From the NCBI GenBank assembly GCA_944474755.1, contig OX104122.1, positions 22,035,714 to 22,099,713 of the forward strand: a DNA stretch of 64,000 nt, written 5' to 3'. The notes under the pieces are model-generated. The model worked only from the letters and a program-made list of their open reading frames with translations, ran no database searches and was not told the origin of the DNA. Position numbers and translations under genes: made by a program. Source of the stretch: Limnoperna fortunei (lineage: Eukaryota; Mollusca; Bivalvia; Mytilida; Modiolidae). Below are positions 10,140 through 23,199 of the stretch, piece by piece (within the stretch, counting starts at the first letter, position 1; every line of letters starts with the position of its first letter).

Positions 10140-12100
10140 AGAAAAATTTGTGTGATATTATTTAAATCTAGAAAGTGAGGGAGATTTTGTCCACGTATGA
10201 CATTTCAATACCAGGGGCGAGTTTTAGCATTAACAGAGTCATGAAATTGTCCATGGCCAATGATGAGTATGTGCTCTCCATTAATTTATCTCTATACATT
10301 AGCTTATCTGTTTGCCTCTATCTATAAAGATTCTAAAGATTATGGTATTACAATGTGTTAAATTACTATTAAATGATTATTGTTTGTTTCAGTAATAATA
10401 AGACCCATTACCTATGGTAGGGATCAATGTACTGAAAAATATTACGATTTTCACTGTCGACTTAGAATAGACTGTGTGTACTTAATACGTCGGCTAACGC
10501 AGGATGTAAAAAAAATATTATCAAATCAAAAGCTAAAAGAACCTCTTATTGTTTTGAAAAAAAACCCTTAAAACTCTGTTAACTTGGACACATTTATCAC
10601 ATCATATCTTAAGTACGATCAAAAAGATAGCAGTGACATAATTTGTGTTTAAACTACCACAAATAACAATATAAATTACTCTTCTGTGCATTGGATTGAT
10701 GTCGAAAAGAACTACTAGATCAGCCAGAAATTAACCATTATATTACGTCACGTGACACCTTTAATTAACGTTAGAGGTATGTAATGTGTTATTATTACTT
10801 TCTGTAAATAGTGGATTTCAGGAATCATGGGTTACATTCAAAATTGCTAAAACTTAAGAAATGCCATTTTTTAGTTTAATTAATGCTGTGTTCGAGACAC
10901 GAAATGTTCGGATCCATGGTAATATATTGTAAAGTTTAAAACAGATCTGCTGTATAGTCTTACATGTTGTGTTCATTCTAGCAACTTAAATGAAACAACT
11001 CATATATATATGGTGTCAGAAAAAAGTTTGTCTTAGAATTTTAAACAAACAATGAAACACAGCGTTGTGTGTTTCCTTTTAGTTCTATTATCATTATACT
11101 ACCTTGTAATCCTGAACGATGAAATAAAAATATCATTATCATGTGGTCACTAATAATACTTGATTACATGGTGCTACTGGTAGCCTTTAGACTGTTGTAG
11201 TCTGTATAAAATAGGCATCTCATGACAAGACTGATATTTCACACATTTAAATGAATGTTTAGCACGGCTACTTCAAATTCAAGGGCAGTGTCAACCTTGT
11301 TATCTATTAATGCCATCGAGAAAATTAAGTCACGTATTTGCGTTAAGGCAAATTAACCAAATTATCTGTAGACACATACTCTTTTGACTTCTGGAATGCA
11401 ATGAAGAATGTTAACTATTTACTAATACGTTACTATGACGTGAGTTGGAGAAACTAAATAAATATGATTTCTAAGATCTAAATTATTTCAATGTCTAAAT
11501 ATATTTCCTTTAATTAATGATAAATATTGGTCAACATTGTCAGTTTTCCTTTAGTCATTTGATAATTAACACAGATGTGTTAAAGGCTTTCCACTTTCCA
11601 AGTGTCGTATAGATAATGATGTGGTCAAACGTCACGTTTCCGCAATTCACCCTGGTGCAACGAATTCTTTTAATTTACGATGTTATCTCTCCTGACAGAC
11701 AACATTGCTGCAAATGACTTTTTAAACCCTAAAAGGGCTACAAGGTCATAGTTAGATGCCATATTATAATTGTAAAATTTTCATACTTTTGTGTGCAGGT
11801 TTCCCCCTGAGCCATAAGCTTTAAAGTACTGAAACCTTTTTTAACATTTATGTCTTTCAGCAGCACATTTTAAAAGATTCTTTGTAAGTTTTTTCTCCAA
11901 TTTGATAGATGAAATTTATTGCAAATACCAATATCTCCACAACTGCAACGGAAATTGACATATGATCTTCACTGTTGTTCATTGTTGACCTTGCAATATT
12001 TGAGGTGGAGGAGGTTTTTTGTTAAGTGGTTTGTCCATAGAAATGCTAATTATTTAATGAAAGATTAGAAGGTCAGTGGTCAAATCTCTACGCGTCCTAT
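10140..12100. repeat. TLR-locus upstream duplication, copy A1 (empty transposon site)
   Basis: 10150-11187 aligns by eye with 42675-44076 ('aaagtgag', 'attgtccatggccaat', 'gattctaaagattatg', 'gtgtcagaaaaaagtttgtc'). 11188-12080 continues with the DNA right of the foldback transposon in copy B (47105-47740: 'ctgttgtag', 'ggtcacgtatttgcgttaa'-like blocks, 'aagattagaaggtcagtggt'). Copy A1 therefore lacks the transposon and keeps a single TA where copy B has the element. The same blocks also occur at 14931-15500 (copy A2). Confidence 0.75.
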
Positions 12101-12109
12101 TTTATTGAA

Positions 12110-12500
12110 ATGTTTGTTTTTATTCGTTTATAGTTTGAAACAGATTCACTGTCAATTTTAAGATTTGAGTTAAGGTATGATGCAGACCTAAGTGTCAATG
12201 TTATGTGCTTAATGTTAAGTTCAGTGTGGTAGATGCGATTAACATAGTCACAAAATTTTGTATAATTCAATGAAGCCGCGTCATCTTTATAGCGGAATGT
12301 GATATTGAAACAGAAGACTAACCTTTTGTCATTGTTTTGAATAAGCCTATCAAAAGTCAGTATTTTTAACAAAGTCGGAATAAAGTAGCATTCCGCGTGG
12401 AGATCGCAAATTTGTTTAAGGTGATGAAATATGCCTAACATAATAAGTATGTCTAGTTTCTTGCCACAGAAGATTTGTACCCATCTGTCCACGTACCAAT
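12110..12500 (-). pseudogene. Penelope-like reverse transcriptase fragment
   Basis: The minus-strand frame reads FNITFRYKDDAASLNYTKFC, the reverse transcriptase catalytic box (family pattern FRYIDDVLSLNN; here I is replaced by K). It continues into ...ELNIKHITLTLRSASYLNS, matching the family's ELEIKDTTDTxRSASYLDL. Upstream of the box it has CYFIPTLLK, comparable to ADFIxxLLK. Only the thumb-proximal part survives, and later residues are out of register. A more rearranged copy of the same insertion is at 41245-41490, so it predates the A/B duplication. Confidence 0.75.
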
Positions 12501-15500
12501 TTGTACCCATCTGTCTGTTCTCTCTATACGTATAACTATGATCGTTATTTTATCTACCATCGAGCGTTCTCTATGAGTAATGTATAAGCTTGAAACAAAA
12601 CTCACCTTTAGGCAACCATGATTCTAGAGAGACTTGTTCTTCAAAGTAAAATGGAAGTTGACATAGAAAGGGTAATCGACCTTTTGCAATAGCGAAGAGT
12701 CAATATATTGACTAAATATTGCGTCTAACAATGCGAACAACCAATAACTAAGCCTAAGTGTCGTAAATTAAAAAATGCAGTTGATTTCTGTCTTTTTCAG
12801 TATGTTCATTCTGATGTCTGTACGATTGACCATAAATAACTTGTCAAATTTCATTTTTATTTAATTAGGGTAGGAAAACTTCCTATGTTAGAAGACACAT
12901 TTGTGGCTGTCATAAACTACGCGTTTCTTGCCCTGGACTCGTCATTAGCGTCAGGTACGCCCGCCCCAGTTCGAATGTATGACTTGATTTTATTTATTAT
13001 ATTGCAAAAATAAACTCATATCAACAAACAGTCAAGTATTTTTGATATGCGATTTTAATTTGCAAATGTTTTGTCAAAATAAAGTGATAGATCTGACCGT
13101 TATATTACTGACGTCATCAGTCATTAATCTTAGAAAATAAATAAATAAATAAATGCATACATAAATAGATAAATACGTGTAGGTAGATTCATTTATGTAC
13201 AAGGTATATTTTTCTAACATTTGTGTTTTATTAGAAATGTAACTTTATCTTTATAAGGCTTCATTGGATCTATTATATATTATCTTCGCTATTTCATTGT
13301 GTCTGATAAATTTATCAGAATTAAATCTCTTTAAACTAGTAAACATGCTTGTGTATAGATACTTCTAAATTAAAGTTGAAAACATGTAAGCGTAAACTTA
13401 ATATAAACTCTGCTTTTTGCATTTGTGCCATCACAATTTCGAGTTTTCGTTTTATAAAATATCAAAGGCGAAGTACTTTTACTAATGTAAGCGCTTCTTT
13501 AAACGCACGAACCGAGTTTAAATACATCGGACGGATTTTTTTTAAAGACTTGTTTTGTACCTTTCTTTTTCGTTACTCAAAAACAACTCATAAATAGTTT
13601 ATGTTCATGGAAAAATAAAATTTGAATTTATGTTATGTTTATTTTACGATGTCAGTTTTTAGGCGTTCGATATTTAATGATATTTCAATATAAAAGTTTT
13701 CCTTCAAAGTCGCGAGTATTTGAAACCAGTTACTAGATTTCACGGAGCTTCCCAGCGCGTACTCAGGTAGCGAATAGGGGAAGCCCTGATCTAAGGAATA
13801 CGGAAAGCCCGGACGCAGACCAAAGTGGGTGACGTGTTTAGAGACTGTCACACTCCTTGCTCGATTAGGATCCCTCTTGTAAGAGTAGCTCACAACAGTC
13901 AATTTTCCTTCCATACCACATATTTTTCTATTGGTGTTCAAAATGTTTGTCCTTTGGTCCTTCTTTTTCTAATTGATTGTTTTAAAACTTCTTTTCTTCC
14001 TGAATGAAGCTGAAATGCTGCTTTCTGGACGTACAGCAAACATCCAATTAATCAATCAGTTAATGAAATTCACATTAACTCACATTAAATTCACAACAGG
14101 AGATGAAGAAAAATTAATTTCATAAAGGTATCTGGCAAAGACCTTTCTAATTGTTCTTGAACAATTAGCCCTATCTTTGTTAGTGTACTTTTGTAACTTC
14201 TGTTATGGCATGTCAAATTAAACTTGCGGCAATAATTTTTACAATATTTTCAACTTTTTGTTTAGTAAACAATGAGTTTTGATTGACAATGCTTGTTCAA
14301 CATTTAAACAATTGTTTATACATAACACACAGTTTTATGTTGAAAACTAAATAAAAAAAATGCAGGCATAAATTTAAGTTACTGTATTTTTAACTGCATG
14401 TAAAAATGATGTATGTCAAAAAGCGGCCCTGTCCTTTTCTAAATGTGAAAAAAAATAAGTTAGTGAGTGGCTTAATATTTACGACAAAAGATATGCATGT
14501 GACGGCACAAAAAAACAGAATAGAGAAACCACGAATCGCAGAAATAAATAACGATCAATAACGGATTACAAAAAATAAAACATTAGCCAGCAGAGATATC
14601 CTGCTTTAAAGAAAGTTGCTTAATTATATAGCATAAAAAATTTGAGGTTTTGTTTTTGTTAATAAATTAGGTTGTATTAACTGTATTTTTTTAACACGCG
14701 TTTAATTTATTATAAATGCATAATTATTTAGTTATTCGTTAACGTCAATAAACTGACTGATTTATACATATAATTACATGACGGATTTGGAACTGCAGAT
14801 GGCAGTGATCGCTGACGGTTGCCAAAGTAATGACGGTTTCATAATTTTGGATGTATGTATTCGTCAGCTATAAGTGTCCACAATCCGTCAGCAGTCAGTC
14901 GAAATGTTGCGTTTACGGGTGCAAGAACTATAGTCTGTTGTAGTTAGTATAAAATACGCATCTCATTTAAATATTAATATTTGAAACATTTCATCGGATG
15001 CTATACAAAGCGACTTCACATTCAAGTGCAGTATAAACCGTGTTATCTATTTTTGCCAATGTGAAAATTAGGTCACGTATTTCCGTTGAGGCAAATTGGC
15101 CAAATAATCTTTAGACACATATTGTTTTGACTTCTATAATGTTATAAAGAAGGTTAACTATTCACTAATGCGTTACTATAGAGTGACTTGAACAAACTAA
15201 ATAAATACCATTTGTATGATTAAATTATCTGAATCTAGACTAATTTTGACAGGAACATCATTCGTAAGTTTTGTCTTCAATTATATCGATGACATTTATT
15301 GTAAATAGCATTGCCCCCAAAACTGTAACAGATATTGATATCTGATCTTCACTGTTGCTAATTGTTAAGGTTACCATAGTCAAAATGACATTGTTGGGGG
15401 TGTTGGTAAAGTATTTTTTAATGTTCTACCTATATGCGGGGGTTTGGCATTAAATGATTTTTAATAACATATTAAGATTAGACGGTCAGTGGTCAAGGTT

Positions 15501-15992
15501 ATTTAGCATTTAAACGTCCTATTTTTATGACAATTTGTTTGGAAGAGCGATTCAATTGATATTGTTATTATGTTTTGTGGTCATTGTGTGAGAGCAATTC
15601 TACATTCCATTCCTATGCTAAATTACAAGTTAACAAAATGACATTGACAGCCCGGAACACACACACAATAATAACCACCTCAGAATACCCCGAAATACTT
15701 TTATGTTAATAAATGGAAGGTGAGTGCCACACAGTTGTCCTAAGATTGATAGAACACAGGATTTGCGTTCTTGAGAATAAATGTGCTCAGTTGTTATTTC
15801 TTTTCATATGCATATGACCCAATACTTTCTTTGTAATATGTCTTAATTTACAGCAAGTCGACAATCGGCAAATAATTGAAATGTTTATTTCATACTGTTC
15901 TGTTATAAATTGCAGGATTTGTACATCAGAAAACATGTCGCAGAGAAAAACGACAACATTCATTTTGATAATATTAGCAGTTAATGCTATAT
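12262..15992. repeat. TLR-locus duplication, copy A2, up to the broken TLR
   Basis: Aligns by eye with 41248-42265 and then 44985-48411 of copy B: 'ggcttcattggat', 'tctttaaactagtaaacatg', 'cacattgtttgg'-type blocks, and the whole TLR splice acceptor and leader. Compared with B it lacks the 2.7 kb from about 42265 to 44985, including the left end of the foldback transposon, and about 250 bp corresponding to 47740-47965. Confidence 0.8.
13272..14930 (+). mobile_element. Foldback Tc1/mariner-like transposon, left-truncated copy
   Basis: Interior blocks match 44985-46200 and 46260-47104 of the copy in B. The right terminus is kept: palindromic gacggat/atccgtc repeats at 14785-14915, 'ttgcgtttacgggtgcaaga', and a degenerate end (caagaacta). 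The left terminus is missing because of the deletion that joined 13271 to 13272. No transposase frame. Short open frames here (13349, 13639, 13825) lie within the element. Confidence 0.7.
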
Positions 15993-16186
15993 TGCGCAGA
16001 AATGGATCGAACTACAAATTGATACATGTACTACATATATTAACTTTTTCCATTGAAACTTACGAATGCCTAGATCTTAACAAGCATTTGTCACCTTCGT
16101 TTTTATTCATTTATGTGGACAAGCAATCATCAGATAATAAAGTTCAATGCATTATAGTCCATCTTTTGACCTTAGTTTGTGTATAA
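15935..16186 (+). pseudogene. Truncated TLR leader (copy A2)
   Basis: The splice acceptor region and leader are nearly identical to the intact receptor at 48275-48411: tttacag|caagtcgac, then the frame MSQRKTTTFILIILAVNA. At 15992/15993 the sequence departs from the receptor; B continues with the cleavage region and LRR ectodomain, A2 with unrelated A+T-rich DNA. The frame stays open for about 64 codons beyond the break, to a stop at 16186. No LRR, transmembrane or TIR sequence follows. As it stands it could at most encode a short leader-bearing peptide. More likely it is a dead fragment left at the edge of a duplication or deletion. Confidence 0.85.
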
Positions 16187-16313
16187 GAGGTTCAAGGCAT
16201 ATAACCTATAATTGACCGGACAAGGAACATACTTGTTGTATACCTCTTGAAAAGGTAGACGATAAGGTGTTATTAATTTTAAGTAAATTGTGTACTTCTG
16301 TATAAATAGCTTT

Positions 16314-16860
16314 TTAACATGATATAAAAGAATAACAAAACATAAAGTATTTTAAAGTCTTCATCAAATAGCCGTGATGAACACGATCAAAATCTTTCTC
16401 CTGAACAAGGGAAACATTGTCAAGGTGGATATTTTCTTGATTAACATAACATTTAGCATCAGATATAAAAGGAATAATTTCCCTTACATGACGACCGGAA
16501 ACACAATTACTTCGAACGATATGTAAAATATCTGGTAGAACGGTGCGGCGTCTTAGCAAGGAAGCTCTAGTTAATAGTTTATAGTCGCAACAGAGAAGAC
16601 ACACAGGTCTCCGTTTTTTAAAAATCTACTGTCACCTTTCTTAGTTAGAACGGCTCTTCTGCACGAAAGTGTTTCAATAGAAGTAACAAACACCTCGTGC
16701 ATATCCTTCCTAACGATGTTCTAAAAGGATTTGCAAAATTCAATAGGCAGCCCATCAATACCAGAGGACTTTCTATTTTTCAATTTTAAAACGGCAAAGG
16801 CAATTCATCTTAACTTATAACTTAAAAAAGAAAACTTAAAAAAGGCGACTTAATAAAATG
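16314..16860 (-). pseudogene. LINE reverse transcriptase fragment (L1/Tx1-like)
   Basis: Minus-strand translation shows, in order: KSSGIDGLPIEFCKSF (family: SPGxDGLPxEFYKxFW), RRAVLTKKGD, then CLLCCDYKLLTRASL (family: RPISLLxxDYKxLTKxL), VLPDILHIVRSNCVSGRHV (family: VLPxxIHxxQxxFVxGR) and VSLVQEKDFDRVHHGYL (family: LDxEKAFDRVxHxxL). The catalytic Asp of the first RT box is replaced by V/Q. At least one stop and a frameshift separate the first two blocks from the rest. It lies about 320 bp from the TLR breakpoint. Confidence 0.8.
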
Positions 16861-16864
16861 AAAA

Positions 16865-19800
16865 ATATCAATAATCAACTGAGCTCAATACTAGCTAAGA
16901 ACAGTATTGAACAACCTATATTAGCCCACTTGCAACTCTCACCCACTTCTATTCACATTATGCTGTGTAATGAATGGTATTTGTTTGGTTTCAATTGAAT
17001 GCTGAATGAATGACAACTCCAGCAGTAGCTATTGATGAACCAGGTAATTTTTAATGATAGATCTTGTATTCTAATACAATGATTCATTGCGGGGAATATG
17101 GCGTTGCTATGACAGAGTCATATCCTATTTGGTCAACGATTTTATTTCAACCAAAGAAAACTAAGGTTTACTGTTTAAAGTAGCACTGTTTGATGTATCT
17201 ATGTCATATTGTTTTGACCGAGATTGAGAACACGCTGAAATATTGAATTGGGTAACAACATATTTCTCAAGTTAAGGATTAGAAAGATCGACGTTATAGA
17301 ATGGAAACTGATAGACGAAAAGTTAATCCCACGAAAAGGGGAATCAGTCTCCCCTTACAGAGATGGAAGGTGCTAGTCCCCAGCTGTGGGTTTCTTAACC
17401 ATGTCATAGCAAAAGAGACACGCATAGGCAATAACGTGTATGACACAGCACAAGCTTATATAAAAATTAGACAATACTGGCTCCCTCCTTATAATCGCAT
17501 GCGTTGTCACCGTCAAGACAGTGATCACCTTGAGACCGCAAGAATACGTCAAAACTAAAAATCATTGAAAACGACATTGGAACTTTCGACCCGGCCGTCG
17601 TACAATACCCTTAAAGATCGGATCATCAAAACCAGTTGGGATTCTTAAGATGTCCCGGGTGTAAATCAAATACATTATTGATTAGTTAAAGATTAATTTC
17701 GGTGGGACATGTAAATATTCATTAGTGAAACCTATAGACATACTAACAAACATTAATTCTGAAATACCGGTTCGATGCATACATGTTCTTAAAAACAAAT
17801 GTATAGAACTTCATACATAATAAACAGTAGAAAACTTTAATTCGATCATGGCTTGTGTTGTTCGCGATTAATAAATAGACGTATTTTTCATGTTTTGAGG
17901 GTAAAAAGGTGTAAGATACACTATTGGCTATAAATACGACAGTAAATATCAGTATCAGTCGTTTACGTCTGCCATTGACTGGGTTTGATCGGCAAATGAC
18001 TGCAAAATATCTTTAAAAACTATCGTTGTGTCAGACAATAATTTTTACTTTTACAGTCATTTTATGTCTTTCACAGTCATGTTTTGTCTGTCACAGACAT
18101 TTTCCGTTAACTCAGTCTTATTTTGTTTTTTTTTCAACCGCGAATCCGTTGTATCAACGTACATTTTCTTTGTATATATAGGTGTACATATTTCATATAG
18201 CTGTTACTATTTTAAATTTACTTTTATATTTTTGCCACCAGTGTTATACATTGACTAAATAAAAAATAAAAGTTCTGGATCTAAATCTCTTCTTGTTAAA
18301 TAAATCGACGTTGTACCTATTAGAAAGTTGATAGTCTGCATAAGTTACGAGTTGCATGTAACTTTTTGTAACCAAGAAGTTTACATGTACCTTTTTGGCA
18401 GAGTGCGAGTTTCCATGATTAACTACATAGTTATTGTATTTTGTTAGTTTATATATTATTATGTTAGAAGATAATAGTGATGGGTATTTGTCAAACTGTT
18501 TACTATTTTTTTCAAATATTACGTAATTGAATTAAGATTTTTTTGCTTCTTTGTAGTAATATTATGCTAGCGTGATAAGAATTATCATTTCAACTGTATT
18601 TGGAATATAAGAATAAGTTTAAAACTTAACACCATAAAACTCGTGTAGCAGCTATGTTAAATCGATATATCTGTTTCTGTAGCATTATAAAGTTGTCTTA
18701 AGTTAGGTTGCCTGTCTGAGGGGGGTGTGGCTGGTGGAGAGTAGCTGACTGAATTGAGTTAAGGGAATCCCGGTCTTCGTAGGGAATATAACCTTAAGGT
18801 TGTTCCATTTTAGAACAAAACAGTTTTTGATATAAAGTTTACTATTTGTGATCCTTTATATTTTATTGTTTAAATTGTAACGTACATTTGCATTGATATT
18901 AAATTTTGGACATCTTTTCCTATTTATTAAAGTGTGTTTTTGAAATAGTTTTCCTTTGTTAAGCCTTAACAAAACCTCATCCATAACTCCTCCTATTACA
19001 TTGTAAATTATTATTGTAAGGCACATATAGTATCTCTTAAAATTTCATTGGATTATTAAATGAACAGATAAATATATTATTATATAATCAGATTCATCAT
19101 GAAACCTTATCTAATTTTTAATGTATATTTTAGTTAACAGTAGTAATTGCTTTGCGTTTGGAATTTGAAGTTACCTTTCAGATGAACTATATTGTGCTGA
19201 ACTATGACTTTGGTCATTGGCTTTTGTTGATTCCAACTCAAAATAAAGAAGCAAAAAATCTAACCTGTGTCAGTTATTATTTTACACGGTTTCACCATTA
19301 AGAAATTGCCATATTGAAAATTCATACAAATTATTCAAATTCTTTTTTTTAAAATTCATAACATATTACATTAAAATGTTCAGATAATTGCCCTGGCAGA
19401 ATTAGTTGATAAATTACTGTACAAATAATAACCACTGAATTACCATGTGTATAATTCTTCTTTAAGTTTTTTTATTTTTAAACATGGTTCTTTAAATATT
19501 TAGTAAATAGGCTGTCCTCTACAATTATCAAGTTGAAAAAATTAAACAAATACCCTTCTGTATCTTTTAAAAACATATCGTGACGAATCTTTATTATTCT
19601 ATTTATTTTTAACTAAATATAATTTTTAAAATTAGCATGACACAAGTAAGCGTGAAAAAGACAAAAATAACATAATCGCAAAAACGACAAAAAATCTAAA
19701 CGAGTTATAATTAGGAAAATCGGTATGATAAATTATCGTAAAGAATTTAAATTAAACTTTATCAATGACACGAGCAATTAATACCTTTCGTTTTGTTTTT

Positions 19801-20086
19801 TTTTTTGTTTTTTTAGTTGTTTATATACGTCACAATCGCACAATTATATTATTACCATTTACGTGTCACGTTCAAATGAAATAGTGTTTAATGCGTACAG
19901 TTAGTTAACGTAGTTGCTAAAGTACGTATATTGACTAAACTAGTCATTTGCTATAATTCAGGTAGAATGACAAATGAAATGTGTTTTTCGTATTCCTCAG
20001 TCTTATTTGCACGGAATGTCACAGAATGCTATAGTTCTATTGTTACAATTTATTATATACACTTATATACTACTTCATATGCATAA
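16865..20086. other. Noncoding A+T-rich stretch
   Basis: I see no recognisable gene. An 85-codon frame at 17301-17558 matches no family I know and lacks splice context. A small tandem array lies at 18050-18125. The rest is A+T-rich with poly-A/T tracts. Confidence 0.5.
18050..18127. repeat. Short tandem repeat, ~20-bp unit
   Basis: About four imperfect units: 'tttacagtcattttatgtct', 'ttcacagtcatgttttgtct', 'gtcacagacattttccgtta', 'actcagtcttattttgttt'. A minor minisatellite with no apparent function. Confidence 0.7.
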
Positions 20087-20090
20087 TTCT

Positions 20091-20334
20091 AGATGACCAA
20101 TTGGTTAAGATTAAGGTGCCTGACACCACTGTGGCTGCGGGTTTGATTCTCGCTGCCGAAAGGGTGTACTCGACTGCAATCTTAATTGACAAGGGTCGCT
20201 AGTTTTACTACCAAACTGGGCCAGGGATTTTCTACAGGTACTCCAGCTGCCTCCCAAATAATAACTGTACGCCATTATGTAGATAAAAAATTGCTGAACT
20301 TGGCTTTAAACAACATTCAAATAAACAAACAAAA
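20091..20334 (+). repeat. tRNA-derived SINE, degenerate
   Basis: Head 'gaccaattggttaag' (box A-like), 'gcgggtttgattctcgctgc' (box B), body 'ctcgactgcaatcttaattg', tail 'taaaaaattgctgaacttgg' and (caaa)n. The 66-codon frame here is part of the repeat. Confidence 0.85.
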
Positions 20335-22585
20335 CACCTTCAACCCCAATTCTAAAAACAATCATCTGTATTATTCCATAATATAACAGAGAATTTTTTG
20401 TATTTCTTTCCACAATGATAGAAGTGCAAAGAGTTGGTATTATTGGCCATGAAAATTTATGTCGCGGTTGTTTTGTTCCCTAATTAGGTTTTATATTCCG
20501 CGAACTGTTCATGACTTGTTCTTCCTATACGATACCTTAAATAGATCTGCATAATGATGATAAAGGATAGTTTTAAAGGTAACAAAGTTCATGAAGTTCT
20601 CTTCATATTATATCAGTTATATTCATAACAGTTCAACGTGGGATACAGACGGGCTAGTAACCGGCAAAATTTATTAAATTTGAATCTAATTAATCTTTTT
20701 CAATAGTACATGTTGAACAGGAAACGCCAACCTTAATTGTGATTGACTAAAGATTTATTAGTAAGAAATACATCTTGTCTTAACAAACAAGTAACAAGTC
20801 GATATGATTTATGAAGTTTGCCTAGCATGCGACTATGTCTATCTAGTAAGTAGCGTTCAAGGTCTAAATTAATTACTAAATAATTGTTTATGAAGAAAAA
20901 GAAGTTTACCGAATTTTTAATGAATTGTTCTAATAAAACATTGTTTCTGAAACATAAGATTTCACATCCCATTGGCCTTATGGATAAGCGAATAAGTTAG
21001 TTTGACATCTAACTGAGAAACCATGTTTACCATTGATTCTATCTGGCAAAAGTTTGTATTATTTGATATTTATAAGGCACGATTTCTTTTTATTGAGAAC
21101 ATTTCTGATGTTTTTTGTCGCAAATGACGCAAGTCAATATATTTTTTGATGTAAAGAGATATATTCTTTCTACCTCATGTGAATAATCTAGTTGAATAAT
21201 AATTAAACAGTTTAAAGACAGGACAGACATGAGTAGAAAAAAAAGAGTAGGTGTGAACGTGAACCAAAGGGTTGTTCAAGATAAGGAATAAGGTCATTAT
21301 ACCCATCGAAGGAAGATTTAAACACCTAATATTCTATGGTGGTTGCAAGTTTCTGTTTTGTGTTTTGTATTACCATGGCTTCTTTTGTATCAAAAGTTGG
21401 TTTTAAAAAGACTCATTAAATTTACTCCAGTTCATGCTGAACTTGATAAATTACCAAACCTTAAATGGTATCATGGCAGCCTTGAGGGATTGCAGTACCT
21501 AGTTTTCCTGATCCAAAAAACTCTTTTTAACGAAACAATGAGATAAGTACCGGGACAATTAGTACGAAGATAATTGTTCATATGATGTGTTCTTTGGACA
21601 ACATCGATCATGATCTGGCTGTATACAGTGATTGTTCATTCTGTTCCACAAAATGTGTCGTGTTTCGCGTACCACTCAATCGCATAAATGAAGTTTTCAA
21701 TTACACAGTCAAGAAGGTCTAATAATTTAGTAAAATATGATTTACTAGTAATTAACAAGTTTGGCCAACTGTTTAACTGTATTTTGTCAGCAAACGGTCG
21801 ACTGAAAGTAAACCATCCCATGTAATATATCGGCGGAACTGTACAAACTCATGTGGTAAGACAGGTCTTTCCAAAAATTTAATTAATATTTTAAATGCAT
21901 GGTACAAAAAAACCCGTATTTAGTCTGATTTACTCTACTAGTGAAATACATTGTTTTAAAAGGAAAGATGGAACACCTGTTCATCAGTGGAAATACTGAT
22001 TTTTTCTAAGCAAAACCCAGAAAATCTTAAAATTACAATAAGTTTATAGTCATACAAATTACAATTTACGATTTTCAATACCAATATTTGTGTACAAGGC
22101 GGTCAGCTTTATAGCAAAAACTTAGCCGTGAGTGCATTCGGATTAATGCCATCAGCATAACAACCAAATCATAATTGTAGATAGCAAATGCACTGCCTGA
22201 AGTGTTCTTCGTCTGCTCTGAAGCAAATCTACGGACAGCTTTTGCTATGATAACTGCAACAGCCTCTTATATCACCAATAAACTGGTTTACATCATCGAT
22301 TTGTTATTGCAGTTTTCTTTCCTCATGTCTAAATCTATGAACACCCTGAATATATTGAGCATTGTTTCATTCAAAAAGAGAATACTAGCAAATCTAAAAC
22401 GACCAATTTAATTTGATTCGAGTCAAAATTGCCCATGCAGAAATGATAAATGTCTCTACGAATGCGCCAAATGTTTTGAAGCTGGAATTCGTCCTTGATT
22501 TCAAATAACTGTCAACTTTCTATGTAAGTTCACATGTGCTGAGCCCACAAAAAGACAGATGTTACCGAATTTATTAATGTCTGAT
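20335..22585. other. Noncoding A+T-rich stretch
   Basis: Several 60-80-codon frames occur (20733-20972, 21343-21546, 21636-21821, 22202-22411). None shows a motif, codon pattern or splice context that I recognise, so I do not call genes. Confidence 0.5.
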
Positions 22586-22589
22586 GCTA

Positions 22590-23060
22590 AATTGTCGTTC
22601 ATCGACAGCAACATTCCAGCAGCTCCAACGTATGGTGTGTACATTTCACAACTTATACGTTATTCTAGATCATGCGATAGGCTCCGATTTTCTAGACCGA
22701 TCACTGCTGTTGACTGTTAAACTACTCAAACAAGGGTTGTTGTACCTAGGCTGATGTGATACCTCCAGAAGTTCTATGGTCGTCACCATTACTTAATTGA
22801 TTGTTATGGGAAATCAGTGTCTCAGATACGATATGACATTTTCGCTGAGTCATAGGTAGTGTTTCCTATTCTTGGAGTAGACTTTTCCCTAGACATGAAA
22901 CGAGTAACCCGGTGGGTGTCTAATTAAATGCAGGCACTGTTTACTCGTCCGGGGCACCTGAATGCACCCATGGCTTTTATTGGGTTCGTTGCATTTGTCT
23001 ATACCCGGACTTGTTACTGTCCCTTGGCTTTTGGCTTTTGTTGTTCGGTCGGTCTTCTTT
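22590..23060 (+). pseudogene. Penelope-like element, C-terminal end and 3' tail
   Basis: Conceptual translation includes 'SNIPAAPTYGVYISQLIRYS', then KFYGRHHYLIDCYGKSVSQI in shifted frames, the C-terminal block of this reverse transcriptase family. It is followed by the shared 3' tail: 'gtgggtgtctaattaaatgc', 'tactcgtccggggcacctga', 'tttattgggttcg', 'ggcttttgttgttcggtcgg'. The same tail occurs at 51868-52060 (plus) and 57345-57540 (minus). Confidence 0.8.
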
Positions 23061-23199
23061 GCTATGTTTCATATACCTAATGGTAATGTAAAGCACTATA
23101 TTTCAAGAATGAGCAGACACAGCTGATTTGCTGATTTTTATTGTTACTATTAAAACCGATGAAAAATGATTCATTTAATTATGGAAATAAATAATATAC

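Noticed and set aside
12097..12510. 137-codon host gene
   Set aside because: The centre is a Penelope-like RT block (FRYKDD); the remainder lies in flanking sequence or is frame-shifted.
17301..17558. 85-codon open frame
   Set aside because: No recognisable motif, no leader, no splice context and no paralog in the window. I cannot support a gene.
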